A stretch of DNA of 64,000 nt from Flavobacteriaceae bacterium UBA6231 (GTDB taxonomy: Bacteria; Bacteroidota; Bacteroidia; Flavobacteriales; Flavobacteriaceae). Each line of letters opens with the position of its first letter. Positions within the stretch are counted from its first letter, which is position 1. The notes beneath the pieces are model-generated. The model had not been told where the DNA came from, did not search any database, and saw nothing but the letters and a program-made list of their open reading frames with translations. Where the stretch lies: assembly GCA_002441545.1 (NCBI GenBank), contig DJWL01000186.1:15769-79768 (forward strand), in the 5' to 3' direction. Below, piece by piece: positions 25,505 through 34,014 of this stretch. The translations under genes were made by a program, and so were the position numbers.

Positions 25505-25527
25505 GGAGTTTTAGGTTTTTAGTTGTT
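25505..25527 (+). promoter_or_regulatory. Candidate ECF promoter motif, copy C (fecR)
   Basis: Plus-strand GGAGTTTT (25505-25512), 9 nt, GTTGTT (25522-25527), in the 47-nt gap between the sigma gene and fecR, ending 21 nt before ATG 25549. Confidence 0.55.
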
Positions 25528-25548
25528 ATATATTAAAGTGAATGATTC

Positions 25549-26457
25549 ATGAACACAGAAGATTTGATTAAAAAATGGTTGAATGATGAACTTTCTGAAG
25601 AAGAGAGGCTCCTGTTCAATAAGCTTGATGATGCACAATTTAACGAGCAAATCATTGAAGACGCAAAGCGTTTCAAGGCATCAAATTTCTCAAAAGCAAA
25701 AGGTTTTGAATCCTTTAAAACCAATTATGACAGGAAAAATGTGCCTGTTAGAAAATTATATTGGTTAAGCCCTTTGTTAAAAATAGCCAGTATTATAATC
25801 ATTGCTTTAGGCGTTTATTTCACCTTCTTTTTTGATCACCTAACACACGTTCAAACCTTGGCCAGTGAAAAGCAGACCATTGAACTGCCAGACCATTCAA
25901 CAGTCACTTTAAATGCCTTGACACAAGTAGAATTTGATAAAAGAAACTGGCAGAGTAACAGAAAACTTAAGCTTAATGGGGAAGCTTATTTTAAGGTAGC
26001 CAAAGGCAAAACCTTTGATGTTGTTACAGACCAAGGCATTGTAACCATAGTGGGAACCCAGTTTAATGTAAAAGAACGTTATCATTATTTTGAGGTTAAG
26101 TGTTTTGAGGGAGTTGTAAAAGTGACCTCAGATACAATAACAAGATTTTTAAGGGCTGGAGATATTTATCAAATTTTAAACGGGAAATTCACACAAGGAA
26201 AGACAGTGGCCCAAGTGCCTAAGTGGACAGAAAACATGAGTGTGTTTGAGGCCATTCCCATTAAAGAGGTTTTTGCAGAGTTAGAGAGACAATACAATAT
26301 AGAGGTAAACTATAATATAGATTCTAACCGTTTATTTACCGGAGGATTTGTTCATGATAATTTAGAAAACGCTTTAATAGCTGTGACCCAGCCCATGAAT
26401 TTAACCTATGTAAGGAGTTCTTCAAACCTAGTAATGATTCATGAAAAAAAGGATTAG
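25549..26457 (+). CDS. FecR-family anti-sigma/signal transducer
   Basis: 302 aa. The cytoplasmic N-terminus (MNTEDLIKKWLNDELSEEE) is the sigma-binding part. One transmembrane helix lies at about 72-92 (SPLLKIASIIIIALGVYFTFFF). The periplasmic FecR domain spans about 103-205 (TIELPDHSTVTLNALTQVEF, GEAYFKVA, GTQFNVKE). A C-terminal DUF4974-type domain (about 235-300, FEAIPIKEVFAELERQYNIEV) would contact the receptor's signalling domain. Its last 17 nt overlap the receptor gene. Confidence 0.92.
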   Translation: MNTEDLIKKWLNDELSEEERLLFNKLDDAQFNEQIIEDAKRFKASNFSKAKGFESFKTNYDRKNVPVRKLYWLSPLLKIASIIIIALGVYFTFFFDHLTHVQTLASEKQTIELPDHSTVTLNALTQVEFDKRNWQSNRKLKLNGEAYFKVAKGKTFDVVTDQGIVTIVGTQFNVKERYHYFEVKCFEGVVKVTSDTITRFLRAGDIYQILNGKFTQGKTVAQVPKWTENMSVFEAIPIKEVFAELERQYNIEVNYNIDSNRLFTGGFVHDNLENALIAVTQPMNLTYVRSSSNLVMIHEKKD

Positions 26458-28951
26458 GCAATCTGTTTTAATTATATTCCTTATTTCATTTATTGGTTTG
26501 CGTTCTCAAAATAACAGAGAGGTTAAACCATTAGCTGAAATCATTTCTGTTTTAGAGGCCAGATATCAGGTGCAATTTAATTATGCCGAGGATACGGTTC
26601 AAAATATTGCCATTAAAGAGCCAAGTGAAACGTTTTCACTAAATGAAGCACTCGAGTATCTTCAACAGGCAACAGGCTTTACGTTTACTATAATAAGTTC
26701 AAATATTGTTTTGATAAAACCTCAATTTACCAAATTGCTCTGCGGTTATATTAAGGACAAGGAAACATTATTGCCATTGGCAACCGCTACAATACAAACA
26801 CAAGGGAATGCTACTACCAGTGATGAAAATGGCTTTTTTCAGTTGAAAATAGACGATACCTCTAAACCAATTGAGATTAGATACTTGGGCTATGCAACAG
26901 TTTATAAACCTTATGGTGCATTTAAACCGGAAGGTTGCAAGGATATTGTGTTAACCCCAAATTTCCAGAGGTTGACAGAGGTCTTGATTTCAAGCTATAT
27001 TGTTAACGGCATAAACAAAATCAACAATGGGTCTTATGAAATTAATTTCTCCGATTTTGATATTCTACCGGGGTTGATTGAAACCGATGTTTTGCAATCC
27101 GTCCAAAGTTTTCCCGGAATTCAAAGCATTAATGAAACGGTTTCAAACATTAATATTAGGGGAGGAACCCACGACCAGAATTTAATTTTATGGGACGATA
27201 TTAAAATGTACCAATCCGGACATTTTTTTGGGTTGATATCCATGTACAACCCACAAATAACAGAGCATGTTTCCGTTAGAAAAAATGGGAGTAATGTTGC
27301 CTATACAGATGGCGTCTCCGGCACCATTGAAATGCAAACCAATAAGCAAATAAACTCAAAATTTAGAGGTATTGTTGGGATTAACCTAACCAATGCAAAT
27401 ACATTTGTAGATGTGCCATTGGGTAATAAATCGTCCATTCAAATTGCTGCCAGAAAATCAATCAGCGATTTAATAGAAACCCCAACATACAGAGCTTTTT
27501 TTGATAGGATTTCCCAAAATACCGAGGTAGAAGACAACACAGGCAGCATCACCAATTCAGACAAATCGTTTGACTTTTACGATACCTCATTGCGTTGGAT
27601 TTATAAGATTGGCGGGAAAGACCGGTTGCGACTCAATTTTATAAATGTTTACAACAAGCTTTTTTTTACTGAAAACGCCATCATTAATGACCAAGAAGAA
27701 TCTCGTCAAAGCAGTCTGTCACAATTTAGTGTTGCGGGGTCTTTAAATTATGAACGTAATTGGAACAAAAAACTGCAAACCATTTTTGAGATATATGAGA
27801 CGGATTATAAGTTAAAATCCATAAACGTCAATATTATTGATTCGCAACGGTTTCTCCAAGAAAACGTGGTTTCAGAAACAAGCACAAAGCTCAAGGTGAA
27901 TTATAATTTTAATGATAGGCTGCAACTGTTAAGCGGATACCATTTTGTGGAAACCGAGGTTACCAATCTGGATGATGTTGATAACCCATTATTTAGGTTG
28001 TTGGTTTCAGAAGTCTTAAGAGCGCATGGCATTTTTTCAGAAGTGGGTTATAAATCATTGAATAAAAACATCCATTTTAATTTAGGGATTAGGTATAATT
28101 ATCTTGAAAAGTTTAAGAAACAAATCTGGGAACCGCGATTAAGTTTCAGCCAAAAATTCCTTGATAACTTTACTTTGGAAATCTTGGGCGAGTATAAACA
28201 CCAAAACACGTCTCAAGTCATCAATTTTCAAAATGATTTTTTAGGCATTGAAAAACGCAGATGGCAGCTGTCCAACAATAAGGACATTCCCGTTATTCAG
28301 AGCAAGCAAATCTCAACGGGGATTAGTTATAATAAGTATGGTTGGCTGCTTAATGTTGAAGGATACTACAAAAAGGTTAAAGGGATTACGTCACAAAGCC
28401 AAGGGTTTCAAAATCAATATGAGTTTACAAAGTCTGTTGGTTATTACGATGTGAAGGGTTTTGATGTGCTATTGAGAAAGAGCATTAATAATTTAAGTTC
28501 TTGGTTGAGCTATTCCTATATGGATAACGTTTATTTCTTTAAGGAGTTTACAAGCAAACCTTTTCCAAGTAATTTTAATGTCAGTCATGTGATAACCTTA
28601 GGGACTGCCTATAAGTTGAAGAGCTTAAAGGTTTCGGCCGGATTTAATTGGCATACCGGAAAACCAACCACATCGCCATTGAAAGGCAAAGAGATAATAG
28701 ACAACGAAATAAATTATGACATTCCAAATTCTGGGAATTTAAAGGATTATACGCGTTTGGATGTTTCGGCCATTTATGATTTTAAAATTTGGGAAAACAC
28801 CAAGGCAAATCTAGGGGTGTCGGTTTGGAATGTGTTGGACAGGGAGAATGAGATTAATAATTTTTATCGTTTGAGCGAGGGCGTTATTAGGGAAACTACG
28901 CAAAACTCCTTAGGGATAACACCCAATGCGGTTTTTAGATTGATTTTTTAA
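26441..28951 (+). CDS. TonB-dependent receptor with N-terminal signalling (STN) domain
   Basis: 836 aa. Signal peptide (1-23); STN-like domain at about 28-92 (EIISVLEARYQVQFNYAED; LNEALEYLQQATGFTF); carboxypeptidase-like regulatory domain at about 96-175; plug domain near 195-300 (DVLQSVQSFPGIQSINETVSNINIRGG); and a 22-strand barrel ending in NAVFRLIF with the terminal Phe. The STN domain identifies it as the transducer partner of the upstream FecR and sigma. No SusD gene follows, so it is unlikely to be a glycan system; a metal, cofactor or peptide substrate is more probable. It overlaps the next gene by 4 nt, tail to tail. Confidence 0.9.
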   Translation: MKKRIRQSVLIIFLISFIGLRSQNNREVKPLAEIISVLEARYQVQFNYAEDTVQNIAIKEPSETFSLNEALEYLQQATGFTFTIISSNIVLIKPQFTKLLCGYIKDKETLLPLATATIQTQGNATTSDENGFFQLKIDDTSKPIEIRYLGYATVYKPYGAFKPEGCKDIVLTPNFQRLTEVLISSYIVNGINKINNGSYEINFSDFDILPGLIETDVLQSVQSFPGIQSINETVSNINIRGGTHDQNLILWDDIKMYQSGHFFGLISMYNPQITEHVSVRKNGSNVAYTDGVSGTIEMQTNKQINSKFRGIVGINLTNANTFVDVPLGNKSSIQIAARKSISDLIETPTYRAFFDRISQNTEVEDNTGSITNSDKSFDFYDTSLRWIYKIGGKDRLRLNFINVYNKLFFTENAIINDQEESRQSSLSQFSVAGSLNYERNWNKKLQTIFEIYETDYKLKSINVNIIDSQRFLQENVVSETSTKLKVNYNFNDRLQLLSGYHFVETEVTNLDDVDNPLFRLLVSEVLRAHGIFSEVGYKSLNKNIHFNLGIRYNYLEKFKKQIWEPRLSFSQKFLDNFTLEILGEYKHQNTSQVINFQNDFLGIEKRRWQLSNNKDIPVIQSKQISTGISYNKYGWLLNVEGYYKKVKGITSQSQGFQNQYEFTKSVGYYDVKGFDVLLRKSINNLSSWLSYSYMDNVYFFKEFTSKPFPSNFNVSHVITLGTAYKLKSLKVSAGFNWHTGKPTTSPLKGKEIIDNEINYDIPNSGNLKDYTRLDVSAIYDFKIWENTKANLGVSVWNVLDRENEINNFYRLSEGVIRETTQNSLGITPNAVFRLIF

Positions 28952-29304
28952 TTATTGCCTTTTCCCCCTTCTACTTTAGTTATAAAATACTTGGTGTCCC
29001 CAAGCCAGTAGAAAGTTTTATACCGTTCAAAATAATGAAGTTTTACATATTTCCCCTCTAGATTTTTTAAATCCTCAATAACTTGTTTTTCTTTGTCCTC
29101 TACAGAGAACTTGAAAATTATGGCTCCCGATATTCCTTGGCTCAATTCGCCCTCCCAGGTTTTAAAGATCACACCTTTATGACTGAACTTAATAAGCTCG
29201 CCGGCCCTCACACCATTACTGTAACTGGCATAATAGACAAAAGCGAAATAAGAGACCGCAACGATTATAATTCCTATGACCAGTAATTGTAAAATTTTTT
29301 TCAT
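28948..29304 (-). CDS. Small membrane-anchored protein of a Flavobacteriaceae-specific family
   Basis: 118 aa with one N-terminal hydrophobic helix (about 4-26) and a small beta-rich domain: ELIKFSHKGVIFKTWEGELSQG, FKFSVEDKEKQVIEDLKNLEG, KYVKLHYFERYKTFYW. Relatives are often mislabelled 6-phosphogluconate dehydrogenase; nothing here supports that enzyme. Function unknown. It overlaps the TonB-receptor stop by 4 nt on the opposite strand, and is not clearly in an operon with the DUF3307 gene 41 nt upstream, although co-transcription is possible. Confidence 0.65.
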   Translation of the reverse strand: MKKILQLLVIGIIIVAVSYFAFVYYASYSNGVRAGELIKFSHKGVIFKTWEGELSQGISGAIIFKFSVEDKEKQVIEDLKNLEGKYVKLHYFERYKTFYWLGDTKYFITKVEGGKGNN

Positions 29305-29345
29305 AATCTAATCCTTTTTTTTAATGGTTTTGAACTTACATGGGG

Positions 29346-30050
29346 TTATAATAAAGACGTGAAGGTTATTCCGGTTATTATGGCAATCCCAAAGCTTATT
29401 AACGTGCCAATTAAAATATATTCTGTGAGTTGCCTGTGTTTGGATTCTTTTAAATCACCAAACCTAAAGACCGATTTGGCGGTGATTAAAAACCCTACGG
29501 CCTCCCAATGGTTGAAAATGATGAACAGGAACACTAAAAGCCTTTCCAATATGCCTATATATTTCCCCGCATCTTCAAGGGATTCGTTATTTTTGGTCAG
29601 CTCTGAAATATTCCATTTCATAAAAATGGTCTTCATAATTACAGAGACGGGTAGGGTTAAAAACAGCAAACAGGTGAATAGTAATATGTTGTTTTTGGTT
29701 ATCAGGTTTTCAATGCTAAAGAGGGTTTCAGAATAAAAATAATAACATATTACTATAACAAGTACATGCAGGGATTGATCTATAAAAAAGAATAAGCGTT
29801 TTGTTTCCTGCTTTTGTACGTAAAGTTTTGTTGCGTCAATTATAAAATGTGAAGCACCTATTATTAGTATAATTGACCAAAGAGAAGTGTCCCAAAGAAT
29901 AACGGAAACCAAAAGAACATGAATTAAGACGTGCCAATATAATTTTGGGGATTTTAATTTTTTCGTTTCTTTTTCTGTGACCCATTTTTGGGGCTGTAGA
30001 AAAAAATCGCCAATGATGTGCGCCAATACAAGTTTTGTTAAAAGTATCAT
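29346..30050 (-). CDS. DUF3307 membrane protein
   Basis: 234 aa, about six to seven transmembrane helices. The N-terminal pattern LVLAHIIGDFFLQPQKWVTEK then LYWHVLIHVLLVS and ASHFIIDATKL is the DUF3307 signature, with conserved His/Asp residues in membrane (HIIGDF, HVLIH, HFIID) that could bind a metal. Function unknown. It overlaps satD by 4 nt (30047-30050), so the two are translationally coupled. This DUF3307-SatD pairing recurs in bacteria and implies a shared function. Confidence 0.82.
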   Translation of the reverse strand: MILLTKLVLAHIIGDFFLQPQKWVTEKETKKLKSPKLYWHVLIHVLLVSVILWDTSLWSIILIIGASHFIIDATKLYVQKQETKRLFFFIDQSLHVLVIVICYYFYSETLFSIENLITKNNILLFTCLLFLTLPVSVIMKTIFMKWNISELTKNNESLEDAGKYIGILERLLVFLFIIFNHWEAVGFLITAKSVFRFGDLKESKHRQLTEYILIGTLISFGIAIITGITFTSLL

Positions 30051-30658
30051 AGTAAACTTACTTTGTGTCTAAACAGTTCGTCCAATTCCAAGATTTCATA
30101 TAAATGCGCCCGCTTTTGGCGGTTACTTACAGAGTTTTGGTTGATGCCAATACGTTTGCCCAATTCACTTTGTAATGCCATTGGGTTTTCTATGCTCAAT
30201 TTAACAATTTCTGCCGAATTTACAGACCAATTGTCCATGGTTATCAACGCAAGCTTAAAATACAGATTTAATTCTTTGTCAATAGAGCTATTTGTTGTTT
30301 TGATGCGCAGATTCTGTTTTTCCTTTTTTAAGGATTCCAACGTTTCGCCCGAAAACACAAAGGCTTCCCCATTGGATTCGGTGACATCATTGCCATCAAA
30401 GGTTTTGTTTCCAATACCAATGGCGAGTCTTACGTCTAAGCCTTTTATTGTTTTAACGCAGGCTTTTAGGTATAAGGCTGCCGTAAAACATGAATCGTAG
30501 TCTTTTAGCTCTATTTGGAAACTGTCCCCGCGGTATATTTCCCAATACTTTGTATCGGAACTTAAATAGGATAATGCATTTTTTAAGGCATCCATCCATA
30601 CCTTAGGTTCTTTTAGCCTTCTGGAATTGATAATGTCTCCTGTTATAACACCTGTCAT
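30047..30658 (-). CDS. SatD-family protein with C-terminal helix-turn-helix
   Basis: 203 aa. The opening MTGVITGDIINSRRL is the SatD-family signature; the middle (YWEIYRGDSFQIELKD; LDVRLAIGIGNKTFDG; ESNGEAFVFSGETLESLK) resembles the fold of nucleotide-cyclase or GGDEF-like domains. The C-terminal about 45 residues (LSIENPMALQSELGKRIGINQNSVSNRQKRA) read as a helix-turn-helix. The protein may thus bind DNA, possibly its own repeat-rich promoter. ATG 30658 is chosen because family members start just before the GDIINS motif; ATG 30676 or GTG 30679 would add 6-7 residues. Confidence 0.8.
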   Translation of the reverse strand: MTGVITGDIINSRRLKEPKVWMDALKNALSYLSSDTKYWEIYRGDSFQIELKDYDSCFTAALYLKACVKTIKGLDVRLAIGIGNKTFDGNDVTESNGEAFVFSGETLESLKKEKQNLRIKTTNSSIDKELNLYFKLALITMDNWSVNSAEIVKLSIENPMALQSELGKRIGINQNSVSNRQKRAHLYEILELDELFRHKVSLL

Positions 30659-30675
30659 GGAATATAAATTTAACA

Positions 30676-30748
30676 TCACTTAATTAGATGATAAACAAAT
30701 ATATCACTTAATTAGATGATAAACAAATATATCATTCAAATAAGTGAT
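30676..30748 (-). promoter_or_regulatory. satD promoter/operator region: 28-bp tandem duplication with palindromes
   Basis: Two exact copies of ATCACTTAATTAGATGAT joined by AAACAAATAT (30675-30731), then a diverged third copy ATCATTCAAATAAGTGAT (30731-30748). Each full unit carries a minus-strand TATATTTG box (30703-30696 and 30731-30724). The TTG of the outer box lies 20 nt before the inner box, giving one complete promoter. The near-palindrome between box and start codon is placed like a repressor operator. Confidence 0.6.
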
Positions 30749-30759
30749 AATTAACATTG

Positions 30760-32079
30760 TCAATCGTCCTCTTCTGCGCGTTTTATAATAGATTCGGGGA
30801 GTGATTTTTTGGCTTTTGCTCCCATTTTTTTAAGTTTTTCAACACTGTTAATAAGATTTCCTTTGCCTTCAAACAGTTTGTTCATGGCGGCATTGTAATC
30901 GCTTTTGGTAGCATCTATTTTTTTGCCAACGCCAATCAAATCGTTCATTAAGCCTTCAAACTTATCGTATAAGGCCCCTGCTTGTTTGGCAATTTCAAGA
31001 GCGTTTTGTTGCTGCTTTTCATTGTTCCACATACTGTCTATGGTGCGTAATGTGGCTAGCAGGGTAGAAGGTGTGACAATAACAATGTTCTTTTCAAACG
31101 CTTTATTGTAAATACTATTGTCTTCATTAACTACAACGGCAAAGGCAGGTTCAATTGGGATAAACATCAATACAAAATCGGGCGATTCTATATCATATAA
31201 ATCTTGGTAATTTTTTTCCGATAGTTGGTCAACATGCTTTCTAATGGAGTTTACATGCGCTTTTAAATATTGTGATTTGTCCTCATCCTCGGCATTTATA
31301 TAGCGCTCGTAATCGGTTAAAGATACCTTGGAGTCAATAATCATTTTCTTGTTGTCTGGTAAATGCAAAACTACATCTGGCATCACCCTGGAGCCATCTT
31401 CACGGGTAAAATTTTGCTGGACAAAATATTCCCTGTCTTTTTCCAGGCCCGATTTTTCCAATACACGCTCTAGCACCAATTCGCCCCAATTCCCTTGCAT
31501 CTTGCTATCGCCTTTTAACGCTCTTGTAAGGTTAGTGGCTTCTTTGGTCATTTGTTGATTGAGGTCTTTTAAACCTAAAAGCTGTTCTTTTAGAGCCGAA
31601 TGCATACTGATGCTTTCCTTTTGGGTCAAATCTACCTTTTCTTCAAATGTTTTTATTTTCTCTTGCAGTGGGTTTAATATGTTTTTTAGGTTCTCTTTGT
31701 TCTGCTCTGTGAATTTATTCGACTTTTCCTCAAGTATTTTATTGGCCAAAAGCTCAAAATCCTTTCGTAATTGTTCCTGGCGCAATTCAATCTCTTCTTC
31801 TCTTTTTGAATGAAGTTGCTGAAGGTTTTCGTACTCGGTATTCTTTCTAATCAATTCTGCATTTATAAATTCCTTTTCATTACGAATTTCCTCTCGGCTA
31901 TTTTCAAGATTGGCCAAATGTTGCTTAAGCTCGTCGTTAGTCAAACGCATTTGATTTAGGCGTTCTTCTAAAGAACTTTGCCCACTTTTACTTTTAAGCT
32001 TGGTGATGGTCATACCAATATAGGCGCCAATGCCACCGGAAATAAGAATAGCTAAAATTAGAATCAGGTTGTCGTTCAT
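30760..32079 (-). CDS. rmuC: DNA recombination protein RmuC
   Basis: 439 aa. One N-terminal transmembrane helix (about 5-24) is followed by a long coiled coil (about 30-180). The RmuC nuclease-like core spans about 185-370, with GNWGELVLERVLEKSGL, MPDVVLHLPDNKKMIIDSKVSL and SPDFVLMFIPIEPAF; the D-x(n)-DSK pattern fits a PD-(D/E)xK-type fold. RmuC limits inversions at short inverted repeats in E. coli. It is upstream of satD on the same strand, but the 80-nt gap holds a promoter, so satD is probably separate. Confidence 0.9.
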   Translation of the reverse strand: MNDNLILILAILISGGIGAYIGMTITKLKSKSGQSSLEERLNQMRLTNDELKQHLANLENSREEIRNEKEFINAELIRKNTEYENLQQLHSKREEEIELRQEQLRKDFELLANKILEEKSNKFTEQNKENLKNILNPLQEKIKTFEEKVDLTQKESISMHSALKEQLLGLKDLNQQMTKEATNLTRALKGDSKMQGNWGELVLERVLEKSGLEKDREYFVQQNFTREDGSRVMPDVVLHLPDNKKMIIDSKVSLTDYERYINAEDEDKSQYLKAHVNSIRKHVDQLSEKNYQDLYDIESPDFVLMFIPIEPAFAVVVNEDNSIYNKAFEKNIVIVTPSTLLATLRTIDSMWNNEKQQQNALEIAKQAGALYDKFEGLMNDLIGVGKKIDATKSDYNAAMNKLFEGKGNLINSVEKLKKMGAKAKKSLPESIIKRAEEDD

Positions 32080-32165
32080 TTAGAAAAAAGAAATTTATCA
32101 AATATAAATGTTTTAAAGTGAAGACAGAAATGGGAAGACTTAAGATTTGAAGAAATATATACTTT

Positions 32166-32960
32166 TTACTTTTTCACTCTAAAGTTTCCAGATTTTTTAT
32201 CGAATGAAATGAGGTCTTTAGGGAATAAAGTGTTGAAAGCTCCATTTGAAATTAAGCTACAAGGAGTCTCGGTTTCAACATAATCTTTGGTCATTACAAT
32301 CATTTTATCACATAATTGAATTGACAAATCTATTTCGTGTGATGAATATAAAATGGTTCTATTGGTTTCCTTAGCTAATTTTTGAAGAAGTTTTAGAATG
32401 TATGCTTTATGATAAATATCTAAATGTGTGGTTGGCTCGTCTAAAATAATCAAATTGGTGTCTTGTGCTAAGGCGCGAGCAATCAAAGCTTTTTGTAATT
32501 GTCCGTCACTTAGTTCAAAACATTTTTTATGTTTTAAATCTTGGATATTGGTTAGTTCTAACGCTTTATTAATTTCCAATAAATCATTTTCTGAGATACT
32601 TCCAATCCAATTGGTGTAAGGCTGTCTGCCTAAAGCTACCAATTCAAAAATGGTTAAGTTTTTTGAAGCTATGGGTTCTGTTAAAACCAAACTCATCACT
32701 TTAGCTAAATCCAAAGGCTGATATGTTTTAATGTTTTTATCATTAATATAAACAGCTCCCTTTAATGGATTTTGAACATTGCTAAGGGTTCTTAATAAGG
32801 TAGATTTACCAATACCATTTGCTCCAACCAAACCAACCAATTCACCTTCATATAGACTCATATTTATATTAGAAGCAACAATGGTTTCTTCCTTTTTCGA
32901 GACATATCCAATGGATAAATTTTCTGTTCTTAAAACGATATGCTGTTGCTTTTCCGTCAC
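32166..32960 (-). CDS. BtuD/FecE-type ABC transporter ATPase (cobalamin uptake)
   Basis: 264 aa. Walker A GANGIGKST (about residue 45), signature LSDGQLQKA, Walker B NLIILDEPTTHLD and switch His in YSSHEIDLS. It energises import through the FecCD-type permease encoded next to it. GTG 32960 (MTEKQQHIVLRTEN) is chosen: it lies 22 nt after the permease stop. A longer frame to 33104 would overlap the permease and add a nonsensical hydrophobic stretch. Substrate assignment to B12 rests on the divergent riboswitch and BtuB-like receptor. Confidence 0.85.
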   Translation of the reverse strand: MTEKQQHIVLRTENLSIGYVSKKEETIVASNINMSLYEGELVGLVGANGIGKSTLLRTLSNVQNPLKGAVYINDKNIKTYQPLDLAKVMSLVLTEPIASKNLTIFELVALGRQPYTNWIGSISENDLLEINKALELTNIQDLKHKKCFELSDGQLQKALIARALAQDTNLIILDEPTTHLDIYHKAYILKLLQKLAKETNRTILYSSHEIDLSIQLCDKMIVMTKDYVETETPCSLISNGAFNTLFPKDLISFDKKSGNFRVKK

Positions 32961-32982
32961 TAATTTTAAAATTTCATATAAA

Positions 32983-34014
32983 TTAAAATAACATTTTTCT
33001 TTTTCTAACCAATAACCAAATAACAACAGGTGCACCAAATAAAGATGTAATAGCGTTAATAGGTAAAGTATAATCTGTTGAAGGTAATTGCGCAATACTA
33101 TCACAAATAAGCATAATAATAGCGCCTAATAAAAATACGGCAGGCAATAAAATTTTATGATTTGAGGTAATAAATATTTGCCGAGTTATATGTGGTACCG
33201 CTAAACCAATAAATGCAATAGGACCAGCAAAAGCTGTAATGGTACCTGCCAATAAGCTTGTGGTAATAATGATTAATAATCTGCTTTTTTTAATATTTAA
33301 TCCTAGACTTTTGGCATAATTTTCACCTAGTAGTAACGTGTTTAATGCTTTTACAGACAAGACACTTAATAGAACTCCTAAGCTATAAATTAAAAACATG
33401 ATTGCAAGTTCTTGCCATGATAAATTACCTAAACTCCCAAATCCCCAAAAGATATATTGTTGTAGTTGTTCCATAGAACTAAAATAAGAAAGGACACTTA
33501 CTACAGCCGTAGTAATGCTGCCAAACATGAGCCCGATAATTAAAATGGCCATGGTATCTCTAACTCTGGTTGAAACTATTAAAACGGTTAAAAGTACTAG
33601 GAAACTGCCAATACTTGCGGCAATAACCAAACTCCATTTAGATATTAAGAACATACCAAGAATACCACTAAATATTGACGCTCCCATAATAACCAAAGCC
33701 ACACCTAAACTTGCACCAGAAGTAATTCCTAAAACAAAAGGACCAGCTAATGGATTTCTAAATAGGGTTTGCATTAACAAACCAGAAATTCCTAAACCAG
33801 AACCAACAATAATAGCGGTAAAAGCTTTTGGTAATCTGTAATCTTGAATAATATATTGCCATGATGGATTTGCGGTTAAACCACCTGTTAAACTTTTAAA
33901 GACCTCATTAAAAGGAATGGAAACAGAGCCTAAACTTATATTTACAAAAAAACAAAGCACCAAAACGATTGTTAATGCTATAAAAGATTTGGTATATGTT
34001 TTATTATGTAACAA
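32983..34014 (-). CDS. BtuC/FecCD-type ABC permease (cobalamin uptake)
   Basis: 343 aa with about nine to ten transmembrane helices. Family landmarks are LRLPK-like DYRLPKAFTAIIVGSGLG, LMQTLFRNPLAGPFVLGITSGASLG near the N-terminus, and GPIAFIGLAVPHITRQ near the C-terminus, which forms the contact to the ATPase. Works as a dimer with two ATPase subunits in the inner membrane. Starts immediately after the binding-protein stop (34015), so translation is coupled. Confidence 0.9.
   Translation of the reverse strand: MLHNKTYTKSFIALTIVLVLCFFVNISLGSVSIPFNEVFKSLTGGLTANPSWQYIIQDYRLPKAFTAIIVGSGLGISGLLMQTLFRNPLAGPFVLGITSGASLGVALVIMGASIFSGILGMFLISKWSLVIAASIGSFLVLLTVLIVSTRVRDTMAILIIGLMFGSITTAVVSVLSYFSSMEQLQQYIFWGFGSLGNLSWQELAIMFLIYSLGVLLSVLSVKALNTLLLGENYAKSLGLNIKKSRLLIIITTSLLAGTITAFAGPIAFIGLAVPHITRQIFITSNHKILLPAVFLLGAIIMLICDSIAQLPSTDYTLPINAITSLFGAPVVIWLLVRKRKMLF

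Noticed and set aside
26410..26432. GGAGTTCT-N9-GTAATG before the TonB receptor as a fourth ECF motif copy
   Set aside because: It lies inside the fecR coding sequence and differs from the other copies in both halves; the receptor is more simply read from the fecR promoter.
28940..28960. Four-base overlap of the receptor and the 118-aa gene as a sign of mis-annotation
   Set aside because: Both frames show proper family features to the end (terminal Phe of the barrel; intact small protein), and tail-to-tail overlaps this short are common.
32961..33104. N-terminal extension of the BtuD-like ATPase to 33104
   Set aside because: It would overlap the permease gene by about 120 nt and add a Leu-rich stretch unlike any ATPase N-terminus; GTG 32960 fits family length.
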